Assembly (NCBI GenBank): GCA_039889245.1
Contig: JAZGVH010000002.1
Coordinates: forward strand, 992,001 to 1,056,000
Direction of reading: 5' to 3'
Length of the DNA: 64,000 bases
Origin: Dermatophilaceae bacterium Soc4.6
Lineage (GTDB): Bacteria > Actinomycetota > Actinomycetes > Actinomycetales > Dermatophilaceae
The position numbers and the translations under genes are program-made. The notes beneath the pieces were generated by a model. It ran no database searches. It saw nothing but the letters and a program-made list of their open reading frames with translations, and was not told the origin of the DNA. Below are positions 17,692-27,082 of the stretch, one piece after another. Within the stretch, counting starts at the first letter, position 1. The number at the start of each line of letters is the position of its first letter.

Positions 17692-18213
17692 TCAGGAACG
17701 GGGCGCGTCCTGGGGCCCGGACCGGGCCACGCGAACGGCATTGGACGACAGTGCGTGGGTGACCTGCACCGAGGCGCCGGCGCCGAGCGGGAGGTCGGCG
17801 AGGGCGCTCAGCTTGCGGCGGGAACCGCGCACGGTCACCGAGACCTCGCCGTAGCCACCAGCGGGGATCGCCGAGACCACGGTGCCGGAGGCGCCGACGA
17901 GGTCGGCGGTGTTGCCGGGGCGTTCCTCCGGCTCCCCGCGCAGGGATCGGACGAGGGCGGCGGCGCCGGCGCCGACGGCCAGCCCGATCACGACCCCGAC
18001 GACCACGGCGAGCCACGTGGGTCCGCCGGCGGCGAGCGTCGTGGCCCCTCCGAGACCGAGCGCTCCGGCGAAGCCGCCGAGAGCGGCGGTCGACAGGTAG
18101 CCGTCGGCACCCTCGACCGCGTCGAGCAGGTGATGGGGTAGCACGTCGCCGGCGACCAGCGACAGGAGCAGAACGGCGACCCCGACGCCCCCGATGACGA
18201 AGAACACGACCAC
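17692..18213 (-). CDS. NfeD-like membrane protein
   Basis: This short NfeD-type protein has about 173 residues. It has two or three N-terminal membrane helices (VVFFVIGGVGVAVLLLSLVA; PTWLAVVVGVVIGLAVGAGA) and a C-terminal OB-fold-like domain beginning LVGASGTVVSAIPAGGYGEV. It lacks the serine-protease domain of long NfeD. Short NfeD proteins pair with stomatins or flotillins in membrane domain formation, and flotillin follows 50 bp downstream on the same strand. The start is uncertain: several in-frame GTGs occur (18225, 18213, 18207), and 18213 has the better spacing from a GGGAG. The upstream 200 bp hold no recognisable gene. Confidence 0.8.
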   Translation of the reverse strand: MVVFFVIGGVGVAVLLLSLVAGDVLPHHLLDAVEGADGYLSTAALGGFAGALGLGGATTLAAGGPTWLAVVVGVVIGLAVGAGAAALVRSLRGEPEERPGNTADLVGASGTVVSAIPAGGYGEVSVTVRGSRRKLSALADLPLGAGASVQVTHALSSNAVRVARSGPQDAPRS

Positions 18214-18422
18214 TGGATCTGCCACTCCCTGTGCAGCGATGCGTCGAGCGACGCATCCCTGCCTCGAGCGGCGCCCGACATCCGGGGAGACTCCCCGACC
18301 CGCCACGCCCTGTGACCTCACCCTCTCACCGGGAGGCACGGATGTCACCTGGTGCCCGGGAGCCGGACGGGCCGTGTCCACGAGCCGGACAGGGCCGAGC
18401 CGCGCCCCGAACCCAGGCGGCG

Positions 18423-19592
18423 TTACGTGAGGAGCTGGCGGGCCATCACGATGCGCTGCACCTGGTTGGTGCCTTCGTAGATCTGGGTGATCTTGGCGTC
18501 GCGCATCATCCGCTCGACGGGGAAGTCGCGGGTGTAGCCGGCACCACCGAGCAGCTGCACCGCATCGGTGGTCACCTGCATCGCCATGTCGGCGGCGTAG
18601 CACTTGGCTGCGGCGCCGAAGAAGGTCAGGTCGTCGTCGCTGCGCTCCGACTTGGCGGCCGCGACGTACACCAGCTGGCGGGCAGCCTCGAGGTGCATGG
18701 CCATGTCGGCCAACATGAACTGGATGCCCTGGAACTCCGAGACGTGCTTGCCGAACTGCGAGCGCTCCTTGACATAGCCCAGCGCGAAGTCGAGCGCGCC
18801 CTGGGCGATACCGACGGCCTGCGCACCAATGGTGATGCGGGTGTGGTCGAGGGTGCGCAGGGCGATCTTGAGGCCCTCACCCTCGACACCGACGATGCGG
18901 TCGCCGGGGATGCGCACGTGGTCGAAGATGAGCTCGCGGGTGGGGCTGCCCTTGATGCCGAGCTTGCGCTCCTTCTCGCCGAACGTGAAGCCCTCGTCGG
19001 ACTTCTCGACGACGAAGGCCGAGATGTTCGCCCCGCGGCGACCGTCGGGGTCGGTGACGGCCAGCACGGTGTAGTACTCCGAGATGCCGGCGTTGGTGAT
19101 CCAGGACTTCTGCCCCGTGAGCACCCAGTCGTCGCCGTCGCGCACAGCCTTGCACTTCATGGCCGCAGTGTCGGAGCCGGCCTCGCGCTCGGACAGGCCG
19201 TAGGAGAAGCTGGTGGTCCCGGCAGCGAGCGGCGTGAGGTACTTCTTCTTGATGGCATCGTTGCCGCCGAGGATGACCGGCATCGAGCCGAGCTTGTTGA
19301 CCGCCGGGATGAGCGAGCTGCTCGCGCAGACCCGAGCGACCTCCTCGATGACGATGCACGTCGCCAGCGCGTCGGCCCCGACGCCGCCGTACTCCTCGCC
19401 CACGTGCGGGGCGAAGAAGTCGCTCGCGACGAGCGCGTCGTGCGCCTCCTGCGGGTAGCGCGCGTCCTCGTCGACTGCTGCCGCATACGGCGCGATCTTG
19501 TTCTCCGCGACCGCTCGGACGGCCTCACGGATGGCCTCGTGGTCCTCGGAGATGGCGAAGAGGGGGTAGATGTCCTGCGCAGCTGTGCTCAC
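18423..19592 (-). CDS. fadE25: Acyl-CoA dehydrogenase (FadE25-like)
   Basis: This flavin-dependent acyl-CoA dehydrogenase introduces the alpha-beta double bond in beta-oxidation or branched-chain acyl-CoA breakdown. Its 389 residues include YGLSEREAGSDTAAMKCKAV (FAD/substrate loop), SWITNAGISEYYTVLAVTDP, ERSQFGKHVSEFQGIQFMLA and QLLGGAGYTRDFPVERMMRD. The tail AKITQIYEGTNQVQRIVMAR contains the catalytic Glu (YEGTNQ). Length and position next to purE/purK match M. tuberculosis fadE25 (Rv3274c), though two genes are inserted between here. The acyl substrate cannot be read from sequence. Confidence 0.93.
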   Translation of the reverse strand: MSTAAQDIYPLFAISEDHEAIREAVRAVAENKIAPYAAAVDEDARYPQEAHDALVASDFFAPHVGEEYGGVGADALATCIVIEEVARVCASSSLIPAVNKLGSMPVILGGNDAIKKKYLTPLAAGTTSFSYGLSEREAGSDTAAMKCKAVRDGDDWVLTGQKSWITNAGISEYYTVLAVTDPDGRRGANISAFVVEKSDEGFTFGEKERKLGIKGSPTRELIFDHVRIPGDRIVGVEGEGLKIALRTLDHTRITIGAQAVGIAQGALDFALGYVKERSQFGKHVSEFQGIQFMLADMAMHLEAARQLVYVAAAKSERSDDDLTFFGAAAKCYAADMAMQVTTDAVQLLGGAGYTRDFPVERMMRDAKITQIYEGTNQVQRIVMARQLLT

Positions 19593-19673
19593 CCCTGCAG
19601 GCTACGCCGGGGACCTCCTGGCGGACCCACCACGCGGGTGTGCGTCGTCTCACCCCGGCGCGGGACGCCCGCG

Positions 19674-20588
19674 TCAGCCCTTCAGCCCGAACGAGACTCC
19701 CGAGCGCTCCTCGACCTGGTCGAAGAGCGCCTGCTGCACGCCGGCGTCACGCGACGCCGCGCTCGACCCCACCAGCCGGGGCCCACCGGTCATCTCACCG
19801 GGCCCCGACGGACCGACGTAGGAGCCGCCGGGCAGGTCGGGGTCGGTGGCCGCCATCAGGGTCGGCCATGCGCCGGCCTCGGCGGTCTGGACGAAAATCC
19901 CCGCCTTGGCCACGAGATCCTGGAGGGGCTTGAGGAACGACCCGCCCATGCCCTTCTGCAGGTTGGTCGAGCTGTAGCCGGGGTGGGCGGCCACCGAGCG
20001 CACCGGAGATCCGGCCAGCGTGAGGCGCCGCTGCAGCTCGTAGGCGAGCATCAGGTCGGCGAGCTTGCTCTGCCCGTATGCCGGCCACCGGCGGTAGGCG
20101 CGGTGCTCCCAGTTGAGGTCGGCGAGGTCGATCGAGCCCATGCGGTGCGCCTGCGACGACAGCCAGACCACCCGGTCGGTCACGCGCGGCAGCAGCAGCG
20201 CGGTGAGCGCGGCGTGGCCGATGACGTTGGTGCCCAGCTGGGACTCGAAGCCGTTGACGGTGCGCGACAGCGGCGGCGCCATGACACCGGCGTTGTCGAC
20301 GAGCACGTCGATCGACCCGGTGCCGCCGTCGAGGCCGTCGGCGAAGGCGTGCACCGACGCCAGGTCGGCCAGGTCGAGCTGGGCGACCTCGGAGGCGCCG
20401 CCCACCTCCCGCTGCGCGGCCTGGGCCTTGCCGGGGTTGCGGCAGGCCATCACGACGCGAGCACCCTTGTGGGAGAGCACCTTCGCCGCCTCGAGACCGA
20501 TGCCGGAGTTGGCCCCGGTGATGACGATCGTGCGGCCCGACTGGTCGGGCACCGCCGTCGGTGACCACTTCTGCGTCGCCGTGCTCAC
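19674..20588 (-). CDS. Short-chain dehydrogenase/reductase (retinol dehydrogenase-like)
   Basis: This 304-residue classical SDR carries the NAD(P)-binding TIVITGANSGIGLEAAKVLS, the NNAG-equivalent VDNAGVMAPPLSRTVNGFES, the catalytic Ser in RVVWLSSQAHRMGSIDLADL and YGQSK (Tyr, Lys). The insertion after LSS and the 'YSSTNLQKGM' segment are typical of the retinol dehydrogenase/protochlorophyllide reductase-like subgroup. An Arg after the glycine motif (MACRNPGKA) favours NADPH. The GTG start overlaps the stop of the LLM oxidoreductase gene (GTGA), so the two are coupled. The substrate is unknown. Confidence 0.88.
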   Translation of the reverse strand: MSTATQKWSPTAVPDQSGRTIVITGANSGIGLEAAKVLSHKGARVVMACRNPGKAQAAQREVGGASEVAQLDLADLASVHAFADGLDGGTGSIDVLVDNAGVMAPPLSRTVNGFESQLGTNVIGHAALTALLLPRVTDRVVWLSSQAHRMGSIDLADLNWEHRAYRRWPAYGQSKLADLMLAYELQRRLTLAGSPVRSVAAHPGYSSTNLQKGMGGSFLKPLQDLVAKAGIFVQTAEAGAWPTLMAATDPDLPGGSYVGPSGPGEMTGGPRLVGSSAASRDAGVQQALFDQVEERSGVSFGLKG

Positions 20589-21610
20589 CGGCGCGGCTGC
20601 AGGTGGGGGATGACGTCGCTCTCGAAGAGGTCGATGCCGCTGGTGTCGTAGGCCGCCTCGGTGAAGTACGTGATGGCGTACGTCATGCCCTGCTTCTCCA
20701 GCGCCGTGAGGTTGTGCAGGATCTGCTCGGGCGTGCCCACCGTGGGGCTGGACTTCATGCCCTCGATCTGGCCGCGCACGATCTCGTCGGGGACGCCCGC
20801 GCGCAGGTAGTGGTCGACGAGCCAGTCGAGCCGGTCCTGCACCTCGCGCTCGCTGTGGCCGATGATCACGTTGTAGTTGGCGCTGCGCACGATCGAGCCG
20901 AAGTCGCGGCCGATCGCGTCGCAGTGACCCTTGAGCACCTCGCTCTTGTGCGCGAACGTCTCGGGGGTGCCGTCGAAGTTGGTGTAGTCGGCGTACTTCG
21001 CCGCGATCTTGAGCGTGACCTTCTCGCCACCGCCGGCCACCCACATCGGGATGCCGTTCTCGGCGGACCCGGCGACCTCGGTGCCCTGCAGCGGCCGCGG
21101 CGAGCAGATCGCGCCGTCGACCTGGTAGTGCTTCCCGTCGTGGGTCGCCTTGCCCAACGTCCACATCTGGCGGAAGATCTCGACGCCGTCGCGCAGGGCG
21201 CCGAGCCGGTCGCCGGCCGACGGGAAGCCGTACCCGTAGGCGCGCCACTCGTGCTCGTACCACCCGCCGCCGATGCCCATCTCGACGCGACCGCCAGAGA
21301 TGACGTCGATCGTCGCGGCGACCTTCGCGAGGTAGGCCGGGTTGCGGTAGGCCATGCACGTGCACATCTGGCCGAGGCGCACCCGCGAGGTGGCGGCGGC
21401 ATACGCCGCCATGAGCGACCACGCCTCGTGCGTCGCCTCGTCGGACGGCACGGGCACGGTGTGGAAGTGGTCGTAGACCCAGATCGACTCCCACTCGCGG
21501 TTGCGGTCGGCGCGGGTGGCCAGGCCGAGCATCGTGCCCCAGTGCTGCCCGGGGTCGATGCCGACGAGGTCGAACCGCCAGCCCTGCGGGATGAACAGAC
21601 CGAAACGCAC
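20585..21610 (-). CDS. LLM class flavin/F420-dependent oxidoreductase
   Basis: This luciferase-like TIM-barrel enzyme has 341 residues. It begins VRFGLFIPQGWRFDLVG and shows WESIWVYDHFHTVPVPSDEA, RVRLGQMCTCMAYRNPAYLA, IDVISGGRVEMGIGGGWYEH and GIPMWVAGGGEKVTLKIAAK. All are typical of actinobacterial F420-dependent members (TIGR03560-like). These use reduced F420 to act on varied small molecules. AAGGAG lies 7 nt before the GTG start. Longer in-frame starts upstream were rejected. It forms a coupled pair with the SDR downstream, possibly acting on the same substrate. The two genes interrupt the usual purE-fadE25 adjacency. Confidence 0.88.
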   Translation of the reverse strand: MRFGLFIPQGWRFDLVGIDPGQHWGTMLGLATRADRNREWESIWVYDHFHTVPVPSDEATHEAWSLMAAYAAATSRVRLGQMCTCMAYRNPAYLAKVAATIDVISGGRVEMGIGGGWYEHEWRAYGYGFPSAGDRLGALRDGVEIFRQMWTLGKATHDGKHYQVDGAICSPRPLQGTEVAGSAENGIPMWVAGGGEKVTLKIAAKYADYTNFDGTPETFAHKSEVLKGHCDAIGRDFGSIVRSANYNVIIGHSEREVQDRLDWLVDHYLRAGVPDEIVRGQIEGMKSSPTVGTPEQILHNLTALEKQGMTYAITYFTEAAYDTSGIDLFESDVIPHLQPRR

Positions 21611-21681
21611 GGGGATCTCCTTGGTCGTCGAGGGTGGCGGGTGAGCCGCGCTCCACACTATGTCGCGCACGGGCCCCTGCG

Positions 21682-22218
21682 TCAGGTGCGGCGCGCCCGC
21701 TCGCGCAGCGCGGCTCCCTTGGCGTGCGCCTGGTCGCGCAGGTCGGCCTGGAAGGCGAGCATCGCCTCGCGGAGCCGGGCCGCCTCGGGTCCCTCTCCGG
21801 CCCCGAGGATGCGGGCGGCGAGCAGCCCCGCGTTGCGCGCGCCGCCGATCGACACCGTCGCGACCGGCACCCCGGCGGGCATCTGCACGATGGAGAGCAG
21901 CGAGTCCATGCCGTCGAGGTACGCCAGCGGGACGGGCACGCCGATGACCGGCAGCGGGGTGACCGCGGCGAGCATGCCGGGCAGGTGGGCTGCCCCGCCG
22001 GCGCCCGCGATGATCACGCGCAGCCCGCGTTCGTGGGCCTGCTGGCCGTAGGCGAGCATCTCGGCGGGCATCCGGTGGGCCGAGACGACGTCGGCTTCGT
22101 ACGGGATGGACAGCTCGTCGAGCGCGGCAGCGGCGAGCTGCATCACCGGCCAGTCGCTGTCGCTACCCATGACGAGACCGACGACGGGTGTCGCTGCCAC
22201 AGTTGGGGATTCACTCAC
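21682..22218 (-). CDS. purE: N5-carboxyaminoimidazole ribonucleotide mutase
   Basis: Class I PurE converts N5-CAIR to CAIR in purine synthesis. The 178-residue protein shows [36 protein letters not shown] (catalytic His in SAHRMP), [19 protein letters not shown] and [20 protein letters not shown]. The GTG start overlaps the end of purK by 8 bp, so the two are translationally coupled. The C-terminal about 20 residues are Arg/Ala-rich and poorly constrained. Confidence 0.97.
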   Translation of the reverse strand: MSESPTVAATPVVGLVMGSDSDWPVMQLAAAALDELSIPYEADVVSAHRMPAEMLAYGQQAHERGLRVIIAGAGGAAHLPGMLAAVTPLPVIGVPVPLAYLDGMDSLLSIVQMPAGVPVATVSIGGARNAGLLAARILGAGEGPEAARLREAMLAFQADLRDQAHAKGAALRERARRT

Positions 22219-23434
22219 GGATGGCTCCTCCGAGGTAGTCGGCGGCGTGGGTCGCGCGCTCGCGGGCGTCGGCGAGGCCGTCGGCGGTGGTGGCGCTGAC
22301 GTTGACGTGCCCGATCTTGCGGCCGGGCCGCACTGCCTTGCCGTAGAGGTGGACCTTCACGGCCGGGTCGTGGGCCATGACGTGGAGGTAGGCGGGGTAG
22401 AGCTCCTCGTCGCCCTCGCGGGTGCCGCCGAGCACGTTGGCCATCACCGTCCACGGGGAGCGGCTGCGGGGGTCGCCGAGCGGCAGGTCGAGCACGGCCC
22501 GCAGGTGCTGCTCGAACTGGCCCGTCACCGCGCCGTCCATCGACCAGTGGCCGCTGTTGTGCGGTCGCATGGCGAGCTCGTTAACGACGAAGGCCGGGGC
22601 CCCCGTGGCGTCGGCGACCTCGAAGAGCTCGACCGCCAGCACTCCGGTGACGTCGAGCTCACCGGCGATCCTCAGGGCGGCGGCCGTGGCCCGGGCGGCG
22701 AGGTCGGGGTCGAGGTCGGGCGCGGGGGCGAGCACCTCGGTGCAGATGCTGTCGGTCTGCACCGTCTCGACGACCGGCCAGGCAGCGGCCTGGCCCATCG
22801 GGCTGCGGGCGACCAGGACGGCGAGCTCGCGGGCGAACGCGACCCGCTCCTCGAGCAGGATGCCCTCGTGCAGACCGCCCGGCTGGCCGACCAGGGCGAG
22901 CCAGTCCTCGAGCTCGGCCGCGTCGTCGACGACCCGCACGCCCTTGCCGTCGTAGCCGCCGCGGGGGGTCTTGGCCACGAACGGGCCGCCCACCTGCGCC
23001 GCGAAAGCCTCGACCTCGGCCACGTTCGTCGCCTTGGCCCAGCGCGGGCAGGGGATGCCGAGGGCGGTCAGCCGCTCGCGCATGGCCAGCTTGTCCTGGG
23101 CGAAGTGCAGGGCCTCGGGCCGCGGATGGAGGGCCACCCCGTCAGCCTGCAGCGCGGCGAGGACCGCCGCGGGCACGTGCTCGTGGTCGAAGGTGACGAC
23201 GTCGCAGGTGGCGGCGAAGGCTCGCACGGTCTCGATGTCGGTGTGGTCGCCGACCGGTGAGTGGGGCACGACGAGCGCGGCGGCCGCGTCGACGGCCTCG
23301 GCCAGGACGCTCAGCTGCACACCGAGCTCGGCGGCCGGGCCCTGCATCATCCGGGCCAGCTGGCCGCCGCCGATGACACCTACCACCGGGAAGCCGCCGG
23401 GGGTACGCATGGGCTGGTCGGGAGGGGCGCTCAC
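22211..23434 (-). CDS. purK: 5-(carboxyamino)imidazole ribonucleotide synthase
   Basis: This ATP-grasp enzyme makes N5-CAIR from AIR, bicarbonate and ATP, the step before PurE. About 407 residues show [53 protein letters not shown] (ATP-grasp loop), [32 protein letters not shown] and the PurK C-terminal [17 protein letters not shown]. The start was taken as GTG 23434; ATG 23410 is an alternative only 8 residues in. It is divergent from the GtrA gene with a 65-bp gap. Confidence 0.96.
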   Translation of the reverse strand: MSAPPDQPMRTPGGFPVVGVIGGGQLARMMQGPAAELGVQLSVLAEAVDAAAALVVPHSPVGDHTDIETVRAFAATCDVVTFDHEHVPAAVLAALQADGVALHPRPEALHFAQDKLAMRERLTALGIPCPRWAKATNVAEVEAFAAQVGGPFVAKTPRGGYDGKGVRVVDDAAELEDWLALVGQPGGLHEGILLEERVAFARELAVLVARSPMGQAAAWPVVETVQTDSICTEVLAPAPDLDPDLAARATAAALRIAGELDVTGVLAVELFEVADATGAPAFVVNELAMRPHNSGHWSMDGAVTGQFEQHLRAVLDLPLGDPRSRSPWTVMANVLGGTREGDEELYPAYLHVMAHDPAVKVHLYGKAVRPGRKIGHVNVSATTADGLADARERATHAADYLGGAIRE

Positions 23435-23499
23435 GGGACAGCAGCCTAGCCAGAGCCGCGAAGCAGACGGCTCGCAGGCTGGCCCCGTACGCTCGGGGG

Positions 23500-24024
23500 G
23501 TGAGTGAGCAGCGCATCGCCGGCGGCGACGCACAGACCGTGCCCCCGGTCGCGGCCCGGCCGGGTCTCGTCGGCCGGGTACGGCAGCTGGCGTCGATCTT
23601 CTGGCGCGAGGTCGCGAAGTTCGGGGTGATCGGTGCCGGGGCGTTCACCATCGACCTCGTGCTGTTCAACATGCTCTTCTACGGGCCGATGGCGGGGCAC
23701 CTCGCGACCTCGCGCATCATCTCGGGCGTCGTGTCGACGTCGTTCGCGTGGGTGGGCAACCGGATGTGGACCTTCCGGCACCGTCGCAACCGAGCGGCCC
23801 ACCATGAGGCCCTGCTGTTCTTCGCGGTCAACGCCGTGGGGCTGCTGATCTCGACCGGCTACCTCAACGCCACCCACGACCTGCTCGACTGGACGTCGCG
23901 GCTGGCGGTCAACGTCAACAACATCATCGGGATCGGGATCGCGACGCTGCTGCGCTTCTGGGCCTACCGCCGGTTCGTGTTCGTCGCCGAGGAGCCGGGA
24001 GACGTGGCGCCGGGCGACCGCTGA
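23500..24024 (+). CDS. GtrA family membrane protein
   Basis: This 174-residue protein has four predicted membrane helices: FGVIGAGAFTIDLVLFNMLF, a second around IISGVVSTSFAWVGNRMWTF, then LLFFAVNAVGLLISTGYL and NNIIGIGIATLLRFWAYRRF. The NRMWTFR and RFWAYRRFVF motifs are typical of GtrA proteins, which are thought to flip polyprenyl-phosphate sugars for cell-surface glycosylation. The same location beside purK is seen for Rv3277 in M. tuberculosis. The GTG start is the first after the divergent purK start. It is convergent with the histidine kinase gene. Confidence 0.9.
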   Translation: MSEQRIAGGDAQTVPPVAARPGLVGRVRQLASIFWREVAKFGVIGAGAFTIDLVLFNMLFYGPMAGHLATSRIISGVVSTSFAWVGNRMWTFRHRRNRAAHHEALLFFAVNAVGLLISTGYLNATHDLLDWTSRLAVNVNNIIGIGIATLLRFWAYRRFVFVAEEPGDVAPGDR

Positions 24025-24073
24025 CGGCGACTCGGGGGACCTGAGCCGGGAGGCGGCACACGGCCGGGTCGAC

Positions 24074-25102
24074 TCAGCGCTGCTCGGCCTCGGACAGGAA
24101 CAGGGCAAAGCGGGCCGGGCGGGCCGAGATCAGGTCGAGGCGCCCGCCGTTCGACTCGGCCAGGTCGCGGGCCAGGGCCAGTCCGAGGCCGGTGCTGTCG
24201 CCCCGGCCGCTGCTCACCGAGCGCTCGAAGATGTGCGGGGCGATCGTCGCTGGCACCCCCTCGCCCTGGTCACACACCTCGACGACGACCGACGGGCCGC
24301 TGCGACGGGCCTGCACCTCGACGGTGCCGCGCCCGTGAACGAGGGAGTTCTCCAGCAGGGTGCTCAGCACCTGGCTGAGGGCCACGGGGGTGGCCTTGAC
24401 GACGAGCCCGCGCTCGCCGTGCACGCGCACGCTGCGCCGGGCCTGCTCGAACGCCGGTTGCCACTCGCGCTGCAGCGCTGCGATCACCGAGTCGAGGGAG
24501 ACCTCCGGGCGCGGTGCGTCGTTGCTGCGGCGGCTGCGCATGAGTAGGTCGTCGACGACCTTGGTGAGGCGCTCCACCTGGTCGATGGCGATGTTGGCCT
24601 CCTCCTTGACGACCTCGGGGTCAGCCGTCTCGGAGATCTCCTCGAGCCGCATCAGCAGCGCGGTCAGGGGGGTGCGCAGCTGGTGCGAGGCGTCGGACGC
24701 GAAGTCGCGCTCGGCCGCCAGGGACTTGGTCACGTCGCGCGCGCTGCGGCTGAGCACTGCTCCGACACGGTCGATCTCGGGGATGCCCGACTCCAACGCC
24801 TTGACGTCCGGCCGCCCCTGCCCGAGCCGCTCGGCCGACTCGACGAGCAGCTCCATGGGCCCGGTGAGCGAGCCCGCCGACCGCGCCACCAGGGCCAGGG
24901 TGACGCCCACGCAGACGACGGCGAGCAGCAGCAGCACCCCCAGCAGCTCGAGGACCCGCACCCCGCTCGACTTCTCGCCCCAGCTGGTCAGCGCGGCGTC
25001 GGAGCCGACGAACCACGCCCCGAAGGCCATCAGCGGGGCGGCGGTCACCACCACGGCGACGACGACGGCGACCAGCGACGTATGCAGCAGTAGGCGCTTC
25101 AC
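24074..25102 (-). CDS. Sensor histidine kinase
   Basis: This 342-residue membrane kinase has two helices (VAVVVAVVVTAAPLMAFGAW; LLGVLLLLAVVCVGVTLALV) flanking a short 25-residue outer loop. A HAMP-like segment and the H-box RDFASDASHQLRTPLTALLM (phospho-His140) follow. Then come the N-box (LSQVLSTLLENSLVHG), the G-boxes DQGEGVP and GDSTGLGLALARDLAESNGG. The tiny extracytoplasmic loop suggests sensing within the membrane or of envelope state. It begins 4 bp after the response regulator ends, so it is the third gene of a cyclase-regulator-kinase operon. Confidence 0.93.
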   Translation of the reverse strand: MKRLLLHTSLVAVVVAVVVTAAPLMAFGAWFVGSDAALTSWGEKSSGVRVLELLGVLLLLAVVCVGVTLALVARSAGSLTGPMELLVESAERLGQGRPDVKALESGIPEIDRVGAVLSRSARDVTKSLAAERDFASDASHQLRTPLTALLMRLEEISETADPEVVKEEANIAIDQVERLTKVVDDLLMRSRRSNDAPRPEVSLDSVIAALQREWQPAFEQARRSVRVHGERGLVVKATPVALSQVLSTLLENSLVHGRGTVEVQARRSGPSVVVEVCDQGEGVPATIAPHIFERSVSSGRGDSTGLGLALARDLAESNGGRLDLISARPARFALFLSEAEQR

Positions 25103-25106
25103 GCCG

Positions 25107-25781
25107 TCAGCCCTCGGGCCGCTCGAAGCGGAAGCCCACGCCGCGCACGGTGGAGATGAAGTGCGGCGACGCGGCGTCGTCGTGCAGCTTCTTGCGCAGG
25201 ACGCTGATGTGCATGTCGAGGGTCTTGGTCGACCCGAACCACGCCGTGTCCCAGATCTCGCGCATCAGCTGCTCACGCGAGACCACCTTGCCCTGCTCGC
25301 GCACCAGGACCCGCAGGAGGTCGAACTCCTTGGCGGTCAGGTGCAGCTCCTCCTCGTCGAACCACGCCCGCCGCGCCTCGGGGTCGATGCGCAGCAGGTC
25401 GCTGGTGGAGGTCACGTCGGTCGGGGTGCGCCGCAGCAGCGCCCGCACGCGAGCCAGGAGCTCGGCCAGCCGGAAGGGCTTCGTGACGTAGTCGTCTGCT
25501 CCCGCGTCGAGCCCGACCACGGTGTCGACCTCGTCGGCCCGGGCGGTGAGGATGAGCACGGGAAAGGTGCGCCCGTCGGAGCGCAGGCGTCGACAGACCT
25601 CGAGCCCGTCGACGAAGGGCAGCCCGAGGTCGAGCACCACGAGGTCGGGGTTGTCACGCGCGCCCTCGAGCGCCGCGTTGCCGTCGGGCCGGACGTCGAC
25701 CTCGTAGCCCTCTCGTCGCAGGGCGCGCGCCAGCGGCTCGGAGATCGCCGGGTCGTCCTCGGCGAGCAAGACTCGGGTCAT
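25107..25781 (-). CDS. OmpR/PhoB-type response regulator
   Basis: This 224-residue DNA-binding regulator has a receiver domain with acidic pair EDD at residues 8-10, phosphoacceptor Asp51 (DLVVLDLGLPFVDGL), Thr in ILTARADEVD and Lys in DDYVTKPFRLAELLAR. It is followed by a winged-helix output domain (LHLTAKEFDLLRVLVREQGK; FGSTKTLDMHISVLRKKL; STVRGVGFRFE). Its ATG overlaps the stop of the cyclase gene (ATGA) and the kinase follows after 4 bp, so this is the cognate pair. Confidence 0.95.
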   Translation of the reverse strand: MTRVLLAEDDPAISEPLARALRREGYEVDVRPDGNAALEGARDNPDLVVLDLGLPFVDGLEVCRRLRSDGRTFPVLILTARADEVDTVVGLDAGADDYVTKPFRLAELLARVRALLRRTPTDVTSTSDLLRIDPEARRAWFDEEELHLTAKEFDLLRVLVREQGKVVSREQLMREIWDTAWFGSTKTLDMHISVLRKKLHDDAASPHFISTVRGVGFRFERPEG

Positions 25782-26971
25782 GGGCCAGAGCCTAGGTGAC
25801 TGGCGCTGGGGTTGCCCGCTGACCGGTCGGTCGCCGCCGCGCCGCGCTCGTCGTCCACGCCGAACCGCCGGGTCTCACCACTGGAGCGGCCGAGCACGTA
25901 GGGCTTGACCTGGCCGACCCCCCGCAGCGCCCGCCGACGCATCGGGCGCAGCGCAAAGCCCGAGACGCTGTCGAGGGCCGTCGCCATCTGGCTGTCGATG
26001 ACGACGCCCCCCGGGTGGGCGATCGAGGTGAGCCGCGCCGCGCGGTTGACGGTCACCCCGAAGACGTCTCCCAGCCTCGAGAGCACCGGCCCCGCGGCCA
26101 GGCCGACGCGCACCTCGGGCAGCACGTCGTCGCCGGTCATCGCGTCCACCAGGTCGAGGGCGGTCGCGGCAGCAGGGGCGGCCTCGCGGTTGGAGAAGAG
26201 GATCTCGTCGCCCACGGTCTTGATGACCCGGCCCCCGTGCGCCGTGACGATGTCGGAGGTCAGCACCTCGAAGCGCTTGACCAGCTCGGCGAGCTCGCGC
26301 TCGGAGAGCCGCCGCACCAGCGACGTGAAGCTCACGAGGTCGGCGAAACCGATGTGGCGCCACATCCCGTGCTCGTCGACGCTCGGCTCGGCGTCGGAGA
26401 GCATCCGCGAGATCGCGTCGGTCAGGTGCCTGCGCCAGGCGTAGACCAGGAGCGGCTCCAGCTCGTCGACCAGGTCGACCACCCGCACGGCCACCGCCTT
26501 CGCGCTCGCCACGTCCGGCACGGCCAGCGGCCCGACCGCGTCGGCGTCGTCCTCCCGCTCCCCCGGGGGAGCCAGGGACTCGGCCACCAGCTGCACCTGC
26601 CACGCCGCGAGCCGGTCAGCGGTGCGGGCGAAGGCACGCGCGTGGCTGAGCACCATCGTCTCGTCCATGTCGCCCTCGCGCACGATGCGGGCCACGCTGC
26701 GCAGAGCATAGAGGTCGGCCTCGGTGAAGAGCGGGTCGTCGGTGGTGACAAGGGGGAACCCGAGCGCGTGCCACATCTTCCGCGCGCTCAGCAGCGAGAC
26801 GTTGGCCCCCGAGCTGACGTCGCGACGGGCGAGGGTCCGCGGCCGCCCGAGCAGGGCGGCGGCGATGTCGTCGGCGTCCGGGTCGGCCGGCAGCGAGTCC
26901 GAGGGGCGTCGCCGACCCAGGGACCGACTCTCCTCGCCCTCGGTGCCCGACGTGTCGCTCACGGGCCCCAT
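25778..26971 (-). CDS. Class III adenylate/guanylate cyclase with N-terminal regulatory domain
   Basis: This 397-residue soluble cyclase is similar in layout to mycobacterial Rv1264-type holoenzymes. Residues 1-195 form a helical regulatory region (ALGFPLVTTDDPLFTEADLY). The catalytic domain follows, with metal-binding Asp211 (GFADLVSFTSLVRRLS), substrate Lys251 and second metal Asp255 (RVIKTVGDEILFSNRE), and the transition-state pair Asn309/Arg313 (GVTVNRAARLTSIAHPGG). All key residues for cAMP formation are present. It heads an operon with a response regulator and kinase. Its upstream region holds short GCTCACCGGG repeats. GTG 26962 is an alternative start. Confidence 0.9.
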   Translation of the reverse strand: MGPVSDTSGTEGEESRSLGRRRPSDSLPADPDADDIAAALLGRPRTLARRDVSSGANVSLLSARKMWHALGFPLVTTDDPLFTEADLYALRSVARIVREGDMDETMVLSHARAFARTADRLAAWQVQLVAESLAPPGEREDDADAVGPLAVPDVASAKAVAVRVVDLVDELEPLLVYAWRRHLTDAISRMLSDAEPSVDEHGMWRHIGFADLVSFTSLVRRLSERELAELVKRFEVLTSDIVTAHGGRVIKTVGDEILFSNREAAPAAATALDLVDAMTGDDVLPEVRVGLAAGPVLSRLGDVFGVTVNRAARLTSIAHPGGVVIDSQMATALDSVSGFALRPMRRRALRGVGQVKPYVLGRSSGETRRFGVDDERGAAATDRSAGNPSASHLGSGP

Positions 26972-27039
26972 GATGCCAACCGCGAGTGGCCGCGGTCACC
27001 TTCCCCCGCCCCCCGTGCTCCGTACGGGGTGCTGAGTGC

Positions 27040-27082
27040 GCTCACCGGGAGCTCACCGGGCTCTCACCGGGAGCTCACCGGG
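27040..27082. repeat. Four imperfect 11-bp direct repeats (GCTCACCGGGA)
   Basis: GCTCACCGGGA / GCTCACCGGGC / TCTCACCGGGA / GCTCACCGGGC run head to tail from the end of birA into the region upstream of the cyclase operon. They could be a regulatory array or simple slippage. Confidence 0.7.
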
